NCBI RefSeq assembly: GCF_009725235.1
Contig: NZ_WJFC01000344.1
Span: forward strand, 1 to 8,020
Reading direction: 5' to 3'
DNA: 8,020 bases
Source: Scytonema sp. UIC 10036
Lineage (GTDB): Bacteria; Cyanobacteriota; Cyanobacteriia; Cyanobacteriales; Nostocaceae
The notes below the pieces were generated by a model. That model saw only the letters and a program-made list of their open reading frames with translations, made no database searches and was not told where the DNA came from. How positions within the stretch are numbered: position 1 is the stretch's first letter; every line of letters starts with the position of its first letter. Shown one piece after another: positions 1 to 5,734 of the stretch. Both the position numbers and the translations under genes were made by a program.

Positions 1-411
1 GAATACACATAGATAAGAAATTTTCGTCTTCTTATGGCAAAAGTTTGTGTACGAGGCAAAAATGGCAAAATTGGTCTGGGCTTCTATTTTGGCGAAGGTA
101 TTGAAAGCTGTAAGAGTATTTTTCTGGGTTGCGCTTAAGCCAGAGATACCAGTGATATTCATACCTTCATAAGGACGAGGCGATCGCAATATCTCCTGAC
201 ACTCTCCTGTCAAAATATCCCAAAGTCTAATTGTTTGGTCTTGACTCGCACTTGCTAGAATTCGTTCGTTGGGATGGAAAGCAATTCCTAAAACCCAATG
301 CTTATGTCCAGAAAGTGTTTTCAAGCATTCTCCCGTATATCTATCCCAGAGTTTAATTGTGCGATCGCTCTCAAAAGATGATAATATCGAGATTGTGGGG
401 AAACCAAAAGT
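1..411 (-). pseudogene. WD40-repeat protein, C-terminal remnant
   Basis: This minus-strand frame is open from an in-frame TAA at 412-414 to the window edge. It reads as the last WD40 blades of a beta-propeller protein: DRTIKLWD near 342-368, then SGHKHWVLGIAFHPN and QTIRLWDILTGE. After these comes RPYEGMNITGISGL, a tail often found at the end of large cyanobacterial NACHT or NB-ARC/WD40 proteins. WD40 propellers are protein-interaction platforms, and in such proteins they act as the sensor end. The frame has no usable start: its only Met is inside the tail, and the blade upstream is cut short by stops at about 412 and 427. It also runs past the usual end of the tail without a stop inside the window. 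I therefore read it as a truncated relic. An unseen downstream continuation or a sequencing frameshift cannot be excluded. Confidence 0.72.
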
Positions 412-545
412 TTATCGTGACAATCAGGGAAAACCTTGGTTATATGTAGCGAAGGAAGGCAGCGCAGAAGATACAAAAATTCGATGTTTTGTGCGTGCAA
501 ATGCACAATACCATCGTTGCTCCATAGCGAGAGGTGTATTGTCAT
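412..545 (-). pseudogene. Possible wrecked toxin partner of the antitoxin
   Basis: An ATG at 545-543 overlaps the antitoxin stop as TAATG, the coupling expected for the second gene of a type II toxin-antitoxin pair. The frame begins MTIHLSLWSNDGIV and then loses any recognisable pattern. A different minus frame over about 475-510 reads CAFARTKHRIF, loosely like the FVRAF-R-K pattern near the start of some cyanobacterial RelE/ParE-like toxins. This would fit a frameshift after about 14 codons, followed by loss of the rest where the WD40 remnant begins. The plus strand also has a protein-like frame here (about 385-505), so the assignment is weak. The family assignment is inference; only the coupled start and the lack of an intact toxin are seen directly. 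Confidence 0.22.
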
Positions 546-745
546 TATAGTAAATCAGCAATCAAATCATCAACGCTTCCCCTATGAGCTGTCCCATCCT
601 TAAAAGCCTGCATGACTTCCTGGGCGTTAGCCAAAATTTCAACCCGCCGTTTCTCAATTCGTTGTTGTCGAAGAAACTCAAATAAATACTCTCGTTCTTC
701 TACGGGCAAACTTTCAATAGAATTAATAATTTCTTGTAAAGTCAT
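545..745 (-). CDS. Small antitoxin-like protein (type II TA, cyanobacterial)
   Basis: The gene encodes 66 residues from the ATG at 745; the frame extends five codons further to a TTG at 760. The protein starts MTLQEIINSIESLPVEERE and continues with a charged helix (FEFLRQQRIEKRR) and ANAQEVMQAFKDGTA. It ends in GSVDDLIADLL, an acidic tail. This layout (short N-terminal helix pair, NAQE--QAF-DG-A, VDDLIADL end) is what I know from small cyanobacterial proteins annotated as antitoxins beside RelE/ParE-like toxins. The acidic C-terminus would be the toxin-neutralising part. No convincing Shine-Dalgarno sequence is visible. Its stop overlaps a following ATG (TAATG), but no intact toxin follows, so it may now be a solitary antitoxin. 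The family call is moderately sure; binding or neutralising activity is inferred. Confidence 0.68.
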   Translation of the reverse strand: MTLQEIINSIESLPVEEREYLFEFLRQQRIEKRRVEILANAQEVMQAFKDGTAHRGSVDDLIADLL

Positions 746-858
746 TAAAAAAGCTACCAATCAAATAAATTCCGCCTTTGCTAATTCTATTTTAATCTCT
801 AAATCCAAATCTTCAGCCTCTTATATCTGATTTTTGTAAAATATGATAATAGATTACA

Positions 859-1731
859 TTATTTAAGTGTAAAGGATTTTGTCATGTTCGCGATCGCGGT
901 TCCCAACAACACCAAAACACAGCCCAAGATCGTTGTCATCGTTACGGCTTCTTGCAGTACGATCGCACCCCAGAGCATTGCAAATAGGGGAATGAGATAA
1001 GCTACTGTTAAAGCTTTAGTTGAGCCAATATTTTGAATGAGCCTGAAGTAGAGAAAATAAGCAAAAACTGTTGATAGCAAAGCTAAAGCAATGACTGATA
1101 AGACTACAGCAATAGATGGTGTTTGTTGAGGTATTGTGAACGGTAACATAGGTAAAATTAAGAATGCTGCGCTGAGTTGACTCCCAGTTGTAACAACTAG
1201 CGAAGGAACACCTCTGAGATTTTGTTTGATGTAAGGGGCTGAAATCGCATACATCAAAGCCGCACATAATCCAGCTACTACTGCTGTAAAGAAAGTTGGT
1301 GTGGCTGCAACGGCTTTCCAGCCAACCAAAATGACTACGCCTGTGAACCCTAACACAAAACCAATGATTCGAGTTGTAGTTAATTTCTCCTTCAACCAAA
1401 CAGAAGCAATAATCGTGCCAAATAAGGGTACTGTAGCATTCAAAATAGACGTAAATCCAGCAGGAAGAGACACTGATGCAAAAGCAAGAAGTAAAAATGG
1501 AATGGCAGAATTCATCCAGCCAACGACAACGATAGGAATGAGATTTCGTCGAATCTCTTGCAAAAGATTCAATCGCATCAGGATTGGCAGTAATATTAAT
1601 CCAGCTAACAATACTCGGAACTCGATTAGCCAAACAGGACCTAATACAGGGGCTGCAATTCTCATAAACAGGAACGAACCACCCCACAACGCTGCAAGTA
1701 ACAAAAGCTCAAGGGTATCTGAGATTTTCAT
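859..1731 (-). CDS. EamA-family (DMT superfamily) transporter
   Basis: This 290-residue inner-membrane protein has about ten hydrophobic segments arranged as two EamA repeats, roughly residues 7-137 and 148-283. The family's usual length is about 290-300. Typical features are ALWGGSFLFMRI at residues 14-25 in the first segment, NATVPLFGTIIASVWLKEKL at 98-117 closing the first repeat, and AYLIPLFAMLWGAIVLQE at 244-261 in the second. The family exports or exchanges small metabolites, amino acids or drugs. The substrate cannot be read from sequence; RhaT/PecM-like annotations are generic. The ATG at 1731 gives a normal N-terminus, though no strong ribosome-binding site precedes it. It lies 147 bases downstream of the repair operon on the same strand, so it could be transcribed by read-through. 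I see no functional link to DNA repair. Confidence 0.93.
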   Translation of the reverse strand: MKISDTLELLLLAALWGGSFLFMRIAAPVLGPVWLIEFRVLLAGLILLPILMRLNLLQEIRRNLIPIVVVGWMNSAIPFLLLAFASVSLPAGFTSILNATVPLFGTIIASVWLKEKLTTTRIIGFVLGFTGVVILVGWKAVAATPTFFTAVVAGLCAALMYAISAPYIKQNLRGVPSLVVTTGSQLSAAFLILPMLPFTIPQQTPSIAVVLSVIALALLSTVFAYFLYFRLIQNIGSTKALTVAYLIPLFAMLWGAIVLQEAVTMTTILGCVLVLLGTAIANMTKSFTLK

Positions 1732-1878
1732 AATGTTGGATTAACAAACTTGAAATTTTGAACAGTAAGGGCTTTAGCTTACATCAAATAGAGCGATCGT
1801 TCTCACTGGATTACAACAATTAAATAAATTGGTTAAAAAACAAACTGTGTAAAGGTATGTAAACACGCAAAAACCCTA

Positions 1879-2394
1879 CTAATGACAAATGACGAATGAC
1901 GAATGACAAATGACAATCTTTGTTTGCTCGTGCTGAAGTAACCATTGCTTGCGATCGAGTCCACCTGCATAGCCTGTCAACTTACCATTAGATGCAATGA
2001 CTCGATGACAAGGCAGAATAATGGAGATTGGATTTCGTCCATTGGCAGAACCAACAGCGCGAGATGCGACGGGTTTTCCAATCTTCTTGGCTAATGCTCC
2101 ATAGGAAATTGTTTCACCAAAAGGAATTTGAAGCAATAGTTGCCAGACTTGTTTTTGAAACGCTGTTCCCTGTGGCTCAATGGGTAAGTCAAAACGTTGG
2201 CGCTGGTAAGCAAAGTATTCGGCTATCTGTTCTTGAGTTTGGACAAAGGGATCTACTTGCTGTGACTCATGCCAGTCTTTGGTTTGTTCTGGGAAAAACT
2301 TTTGTCCTTGTAGATATAATCCAGTTAGCGATCGCCCATTCGAGGTGAGCAATAACTTTCCTAGAGGACTATCTAGCCATCTGTAGTAAATCAT
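1879..2394 (-). CDS. ogt: Methylated-DNA--protein-cysteine methyltransferase
   Basis: This 171-residue suicide repair protein transfers the alkyl group from O6-alkylguanine (and O4-alkylthymine) in DNA to its own cysteine. The acceptor motif ILPCHRVI is present with the nucleophile at Cys119. It is preceded by the helix-turn-helix ISYGALAKKIGKP (about 96-108) and the SRAVGSANGRNP segment carrying the Arg finger (Arg102). Further on, GYAGGLDRKQWLL matches the family's active-site lid and C-terminal helix. The start is the ATG at 2394, which overlaps the stop of the upstream fusion gene as ATGA; this favours it over the in-frame ATG 20 codons earlier. The last 12 residues (IVICHSSFVICH) and the stop are read from a 7-bp tandem repeat, so this tail is an add-on and not part of the family fold. 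The family call is secure. Confidence 0.96.
   Translation of the reverse strand: MIYYRWLDSPLGKLLLTSNGRSLTGLYLQGQKFFPEQTKDWHESQQVDPFVQTQEQIAEYFAYQRQRFDLPIEPQGTAFQKQVWQLLLQIPFGETISYGALAKKIGKPVASRAVGSANGRNPISIILPCHRVIASNGKLTGYAGGLDRKQWLLQHEQTKIVICHSSFVICH
1882..1916. repeat. Heptamer tandem repeat ATGACAA/ATGACGA x5
   Basis: Five head-to-tail 7-mers: ATGACAA, ATGACGA, ATGACGA, ATGACAA, ATGACAA. This is a short tandemly repeated repetitive (STRR) type of sequence common in filamentous cyanobacteria. It lies inside the 3' end of the ogt reading frame and encodes its terminal residues. Confidence 0.9.
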
Positions 2395-3812
2395 CCAACT
2401 TGCTCCAAAGATTTCCAAAGGTACATTGCTGCATAAGCTCGCCAGGGACGCCATGGTTCGGCAATTTGCAAGACTTGTGCGGGTTTCTCAACGTTCAACG
2501 CCCGACGTAACCCTAAATCGGCGTGGGGAAACGCATCTGGATATGCTAGCACTCGCATCGCAATGTATTGAGCCGTCCATTCTCCAATTCCAGGGAGTGT
2601 TTTGAGACGAACAATTGTCCTGTCAATTTCTGAGTAAGTGTCTAATCGCAAGTCTTTGTTTACAATCGCTTGAGCGAGCGCAATAATTGATGTTGCTCTG
2701 GTTAACAAGATTCCTAAAGCCGTTAAATCCTGTGGAGATAATTGAGCGATTTGGGCTGGAGTTGGTGTCAGATTCGTCAATCCTGTAATTGGAGTTTGAA
2801 TTGGCGTACCAAACGTCTCAATCAATCTTCCCATTAAGGTTGTTGCAGCTTTCACACTGACTTGTTGACCGAGAATTGCACGGACTGCAACTTCAAATCC
2901 ATCAAAAGCACCCGGTACTCTCAAACCGATATAGGATACGGTGAGATCTCTAAGATGATGAGCAATTAAGACTGGATCGGCTGCTAGATCGAAGAGTGCT
3001 TTCACTCTGGTGAGAACGGGTAAAATAACTGCAACTAGAGAGGCTGAGAGTTCGACTTGCAATTTGTCTTGCTTGGTAATGGGAGATACCCGAATCCAAC
3101 CCTGATATTGGTCTATTCTCACTGTACGCTGATAGCAATTACCTTCAATCGCTTCTATACCTCTACTCGCCCTACCTTGTAGAAAGCTGAGTAACCCTTG
3201 CCAATCTAAAGGTGGACGATAAGCAAGCTCGCACCGCAAAATATCTTGTGGCAGATTTGTAACTTTGCGGAGTGCTGTAGGATTCAGTCGATAGTGCTTC
3301 TGAAACAGTGCATTCAACCGTCTTACGCTTGAAAAACCACTGGCAAATGCAATCTCTGTAATCGATAAATTACTATCAGTTAGAAGCCGCTTAGCCAGAA
3401 GTAATCGCTGTGTTTGCGCGAGTTGAATGGGAGAGACGCCAAATTCCTGCTGAAGTACGCGGCGTAAATGGCGATCGCTAACGCCGAGTGAGTTTGCCAG
3501 TTCGCTCACCGATCGTTCTGTTAACGCACCATCTTCAATATAACTTGCTGCTGCTGCCGCTAATCTACCCACTGCGTCAATTTTAGCTTGTCCTGGAGCT
3601 AATTCAGGACGGCAGCGCAAGCAAGGACGATAACCAGCTCGTTCTGCTGCGGCTGCACTGGGATAGAACGTACAGTTCTCACGACGCGGTGTTTTAACCG
3701 TACAAACAGTACGACAGTAAATGCCCGTACTAGAGACACCAACAAAAAAAATTCCATCAAAACGCCGATCTCGGCTCAAAATAGCACGATAACATTGCTC
3801 GTCAGTCAGCAT
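2391..3812 (-). CDS. Ada-type regulator / AlkA DNA glycosylase fusion
   Basis: This 473-residue fusion has three parts. Residues 1-75 are the Ada zinc domain: the Cys4 set is C33, C37 (GIYCRTVC) and C64, C67 (PCLRC). It repairs methylphosphotriesters by methylating one zinc-bound Cys, probably C33. Residues about 80-185 are an AraC-type double helix-turn-helix (SVSELANSLGVSDRHLRRVL and LSITEIAFASGFSSVRRLNALF). Residues about 193-473 are an AlkA-like 3-methyladenine glycosylase: AILGQQVSV at 312-320, the HhH motif LKTLPGIGEWTAQYIAMR at 403-420, and the catalytic aspartate in PHADLG (D432). One protein should therefore sense methylation, activate transcription and excise N-alkylated purines. 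Mycobacterium tuberculosis has the same arrangement (Rv1317c followed by ogt Rv1316c). The methyltransferase domain that E. coli Ada carries is instead the next gene, overlapping by ATGA. The start at 3812 fits the family N-terminus. Confidence 0.95.
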   Translation of the reverse strand: MLTDEQCYRAILSRDRRFDGIFFVGVSSTGIYCRTVCTVKTPRRENCTFYPSAAAAERAGYRPCLRCRPELAPGQAKIDAVGRLAAAAASYIEDGALTERSVSELANSLGVSDRHLRRVLQQEFGVSPIQLAQTQRLLLAKRLLTDSNLSITEIAFASGFSSVRRLNALFQKHYRLNPTALRKVTNLPQDILRCELAYRPPLDWQGLLSFLQGRASRGIEAIEGNCYQRTVRIDQYQGWIRVSPITKQDKLQVELSASLVAVILPVLTRVKALFDLAADPVLIAHHLRDLTVSYIGLRVPGAFDGFEVAVRAILGQQVSVKAATTLMGRLIETFGTPIQTPITGLTNLTPTPAQIAQLSPQDLTALGILLTRATSIIALAQAIVNKDLRLDTYSEIDRTIVRLKTLPGIGEWTAQYIAMRVLAYPDAFPHADLGLRRALNVEKPAQVLQIAEPWRPWRAYAAMYLWKSLEQVG

Positions 3813-3910
3813 AAACTTATGTCGAGTCGAATAACCTCAGCATAAAAGGAATTTCACTCACCGTCTCGCCATTTTCGGACGTTAATATTAGACATCTCCG
3901 AACGAAAGAT

Positions 3911-3938
3911 GTAGGGGCGCAATGCCTTGCGCCCCTAC
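3911..3938. repeat. GC-rich palindromic repeat, copy 1
   Basis: The arms GTAGGGGCGCAA (3911-3922) and TTGCGCCCCTAC (3927-3938) are perfect inverted repeats around TGCC. The same element recurs at 5617-5648. It lies between the phosphatase gene and the ada-alkA gene, both on the minus strand. No T-run follows on the minus strand, so it looks like a dispersed palindromic element more than a standard terminator. Confidence 0.88.
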
Positions 3939-3979
3939 CTAGACTTTTGGGTAATGCATAATTAAAACTGATATGACAA

Positions 3980-4618
3980 TTATGTTCCCGGACGAGAGCG
4001 AAGAAGATGGCTGATATGATGGCGATCGCCTAATATTTCTAACAAAGGACCATTAACGTCAAATTTAACCATACTGACCGACGCGACCAAAATATTTACT
4101 CGATAGCGATAGCGTCCCAAATCAATTCCCAGTAAACTGCAAAGTAGAATCCGAATCGTGGCTTTATGGGAAACTACTAAAACATTACCTTGGGGATGTT
4201 TTTCTTGAATTTCAGCAATTACAGGCAGAGAACGGTTAGCAATATCTACCGCAGTTTCTCCACCTAGTGGTGCATTCCAAGCTGGTTCTGTTAACCATTT
4301 TACATAGTTTTCTGGGTAATTCTCTTGGGCAAAGGCTTTACTCTTAGTTTCCCATTTGCCGTAACTACCTTCTCGAAGTCCGTCACGTAACTGCATATCC
4401 ATACCGATAGCATCACAAAAGGGCTTGGCAGTTGCAATTGTACGCTTCATTGGGCTAACATATATTGCTTCCCACTTCAATTTTTGATAAACTTCGGCAA
4501 AGTTCTCTGCCATCTGCATCCCTTCAGAAGTTAACTCCGCATCAGTTTCACCGCAGAAATTACCACTTTGACTAAAAGTAGTTTCTCCATGTCGCAGTAA
4601 ATATAAATTGAGTGTCAT
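3980..4618 (-). CDS. Histidine phosphatase (phosphoglycerate mutase-like)
   Basis: This 212-residue soluble enzyme belongs to the histidine-phosphatase branch 1 family. The signature LLRHGET places the phospho-accepting His at residue 10 with Arg9 beside it. Arg59 (SPMKRTIATA), Glu83 (GLREGSYGKWE) and the second His at 151 (VVSHKATIR) complete the phosphate pocket. The family covers phosphoglycerate mutases, metal-independent phosphoserine phosphatases, alpha-ribazole phosphatase (CobC) and sugar-phosphate phosphatases. In cyanobacteria such short enzymes are often phosphatases and not mutases, but the substrate cannot be fixed here. I chose the ATG at 4618 because family members start a few residues before the RHG motif. 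The frame is open up to 4672, but the extra 18 residues do not match the family. No strong ribosome-binding site is visible. Confidence 0.92.
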   Translation of the reverse strand: MTLNLYLLRHGETTFSQSGNFCGETDAELTSEGMQMAENFAEVYQKLKWEAIYVSPMKRTIATAKPFCDAIGMDMQLRDGLREGSYGKWETKSKAFAQENYPENYVKWLTEPAWNAPLGGETAVDIANRSLPVIAEIQEKHPQGNVLVVSHKATIRILLCSLLGIDLGRYRYRVNILVASVSMVKFDVNGPLLEILGDRHHISHLLRSRPGT

Positions 4619-4758
4619 AGCTGGTATCGCGATTGGGATAAAGGAGTTCGTGCAAAAATAAAATACCATCAATCTCGCAAGCGAGTATGTGACACCAGGA
4701 CAAAGTCATCAACCAAAAAAGTTAATTAACCACAAAAAACTTTTGACCTATGAAGCAA

Positions 4759-4935
4759 ATGTCGGACTACAACTTCTTTAAGCCCGAACTACTTGTGTGC
4801 CCTGACTGACGCAGTATTAGCAATTTAGGGAAATATATGTTAGTCTCTAGCGATCAAAGTACCACAGAGCCTACCAATATTAAAGATCGTATATCTAATA
4901 GCGAAGAATGTATACAGCAAATTTCAACTTGGTGA
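4759..4935 (+). pseudogene. Possible small ORF with an in-frame TGA
   Basis: From ATG 4759 the frame reads MSDYNFFKPELLVCPD, meets TGA at 4807-4809, then continues RSISNLGKY into a second in-frame ATG at 4837. From there it runs 32 codons (MLVSSDQSTTEPTNIKDRIS and on, ending STW) to TGA 4933-4935. The second ATG has AGGG six bases upstream, a reasonable ribosome-binding site. VCPD-stop-RS would read naturally as VCPDCRS if TGA were TGC, so this may be a mutated small gene. The final stop falls in the first bases of the hairpin repeat, so the 3' end may have been cut by that element. I recognise no homologue, and it could be chance. Confidence 0.2.
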
Positions 4936-4991
4936 GGTAACACCCCTTTCATCCCCCCTTAGTAAGGGGGGATGAAAGGGGGTGTACCTCA
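4933..4991. repeat. Long hairpin repeat element
   Basis: Arms TGAGGTA + CACCCCTTTCATCCCCCCTT (4933-4939, 4941-4960) and their complement (4964-4991) surround a loop of AGT. The stem has one bulged A at 4940 and one extra G in the right arm. Length, C/G richness and the near-perfect stem suggest a dispersed cyanobacterial palindromic repeat. It could also stop transcription, but no T-run follows on either strand. Confidence 0.88.
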
Positions 4992-5006
4992 TTAGACTGA
5001 GAAAGG

Positions 5007-5027
5007 CTATATATTATAAATATATAG
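5007..5027. repeat. AT-rich inverted repeat
   Basis: CTATATATT (5007-5015) and AATATATAG (5019-5027) are perfect inverted repeats around ATA. It lies 16 bases after the long hairpin. Being almost entirely AT, the stem is weak and could be fortuitous. Confidence 0.5.
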
Positions 5028-5127
5028 ATCCTTGTGTGTATTATTTAAATATGATAGGAATATACATATATCAAATATTTTTTGTTAATATTGATAACAA
5101 TACACAAAGTAAGCCATACATTACAGA

Positions 5128-5151
5128 CCTATTAATAGTGAGATTAATAGG
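5128..5151 (+). promoter_or_regulatory. Inverted repeat over the RBS of the orphan gene
   Basis: CCTATTAAT (5128-5136) and ATTAATAGG (5143-5151) form a perfect 9-bp inverted repeat with a 6-base loop AGTGAG. The right arm ends in AGG, the only Shine-Dalgarno-like bases, six bases before ATG 5158. It may be an operator for a dimeric protein or an RNA hairpin that hides the ribosome-binding site. The function is inferred from position only. Confidence 0.45.
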
Positions 5152-5157
5152 CTCAAA

Positions 5158-5556
5158 ATGAAGGATACAAATATTGAAGTTGAAATAAAAATTAAAGAAA
5201 AACTAGTAAATGAAGAAGGTTTGAAAAACTTTTTTCTGAAAAAAGTTTCAGATCGGACACGGACAGTTTTAATTTTTCAAGAAGTTATAAAGATAATAGT
5301 TTCTATATATCTAAAATTAACTTTTACTGAAAGTAAAGACTCTTATTACAAAAAAGGAGAACGCGATCGCTCTAGAATGAATTTATTGTTTAAAGATCTT
5401 AAAAAACTAAAAGAAGCAATACATGACGCCACAGATATTAATATTAGAAAATATCCTGAAGATACATTTCCTCCATTTCAAGAGGAACTTAAGAGTCTTT
5501 TAAAACCGTTTAATGAGATGACTTTGGAACTGATGGAAGTAAGTAGGAAAAATTAA
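5158..5556 (+). CDS. Hypothetical Lys/Glu-rich protein
   Basis: I do not recognise this 132-residue protein. It has no signal peptide and no clear membrane segment. The most hydrophobic stretch is TVLIFQEVIKIIVSIYLKL at about residues 36-54, followed by a basic patch YYKKGERDRSR (about 63-73). The rest is predicted by eye to be mostly helical and highly charged (FKDLKKLKEAIHDA; FQEELKSLLKPFNEMTLELMEV). It should be cytoplasmic. The codons are much more AT-rich than the neighbours, and it is the only convincing plus-strand gene here. Both suggest a recently acquired or fast-evolving accessory gene. However, it contains one HIP1 octamer (5363-5370), which argues for some residence in cyanobacteria. 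The start has AGG six bases upstream, inside an inverted repeat. Coding status is likely from length and residue make-up; function is unknown. Confidence 0.66.
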   Translation: MKDTNIEVEIKIKEKLVNEEGLKNFFLKKVSDRTRTVLIFQEVIKIIVSIYLKLTFTESKDSYYKKGERDRSRMNLLFKDLKKLKEAIHDATDINIRKYPEDTFPPFQEELKSLLKPFNEMTLELMEVSRKN

Positions 5557-5616
5557 AATCAGCTGTGCCCTGAAAACCGATACCAATTCACGAAATGCAC
5601 AATACATATACATTGG

Positions 5617-5648
5617 TGGTAGGGGCGCAATGCATTGCGCCCCTACCA
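5617..5648. repeat. GC-rich palindromic repeat, copy 2
   Basis: This is a perfect 32-base palindrome with no loop: TGGTAGGGGCGCAATG followed by its exact complement. The core is the same as the element at 3911-3938, which differs only at the centre (TGCC instead of TGCA). It lies between the ends of the convergent orphan and amidohydrolase genes. It could form a stem on either transcript, but no T-run follows on either strand. Confidence 0.9.
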
Positions 5649-5683
5649 GGGCATTTGGAGCACCAAAAAAGTGAAAAATTTTT

Positions 5684-5704
5684 AATTACGAATTACAAAT
5701 TATT
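5684..5704. repeat. Heptamer tandem repeat AATTACG/AATTACA x3
   Basis: Three 7-mers in tandem: AATTACG, AATTACA, AATTATT. This STRR-like tract sits 3' of the amidohydrolase stop and directly beside a second heptad family at 5707-5734. Confidence 0.65.
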
Positions 5705-5706
5705 CG

Positions 5707-5734
5707 GTCACTGGTTACTGTTCACTGCTCACTG
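5707..5734. repeat. Heptamer tandem repeat NTCACTG x4
   Basis: Four 7-mers in tandem: GTCACTG, GTTACTG, TTCACTG, CTCACTG. The tract overlaps the stop codon (5715-5717) and last six codons of the minus-strand amidohydrolase gene, so it is both coding and repeat DNA. Confidence 0.82.

Larger units (their letters stand above)
4619..5157. other. Gene-poor intergenic region
   Basis: About 540 AT-rich bases separate the divergent phosphatase gene and the plus-strand orphan. The region should hold both promoters, but I find no convincing -35/-10 pair; TATGAT at 5050-5055 is a good -10 match without a matching -35. It contains an interrupted mini-ORF (4759-4935), a long hairpin repeat (4933-4991), a small AT-only hairpin (5007-5027) and an inverted repeat at the orphan's start (5128-5151). 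No tRNA or known riboswitch shape was recognised. Confidence 0.6.

Noticed and set aside
769..825. Minus-strand tail EAEDLDLEIKIELAKAEFI ending 23 bases before the antitoxin ATG
   Set aside because: It looks like the end of a protein, but a stop lies just upstream, leaving about 19 codons; this is too short to call a gene remnant.
1016..1687. 223-codon minus-strand open frame inside the EamA gene
   Set aside because: It is the alternative frame of the transporter gene. The residue make-up (many Cys, Ser, Trp) is unnatural and no family is visible, whereas the EamA frame has clear repeats.
1301..1744. 147-codon plus-strand open frame opposite the EamA gene
   Set aside because: It is antisense to a well-supported gene and has no recognisable domain; it reads as a shadow.
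2395..2454. 20-codon N-terminal extension of ogt
   Set aside because: It lies wholly within the upstream fusion gene; the ATGA overlap and the family N-terminus favour the ATG at 2394.
3911..3938. Rho-independent terminator of the phosphatase gene
   Set aside because: The stem is strong but no T-run follows on the minus strand, and a second copy elsewhere fits a repeat element better.
4689..4780. GTG-started 30-codon plus-strand frame (VTPGQSHQPKKLINHKK onward)
   Set aside because: No ribosome-binding site and no family; it overlaps the candidate mini-ORF in another frame.
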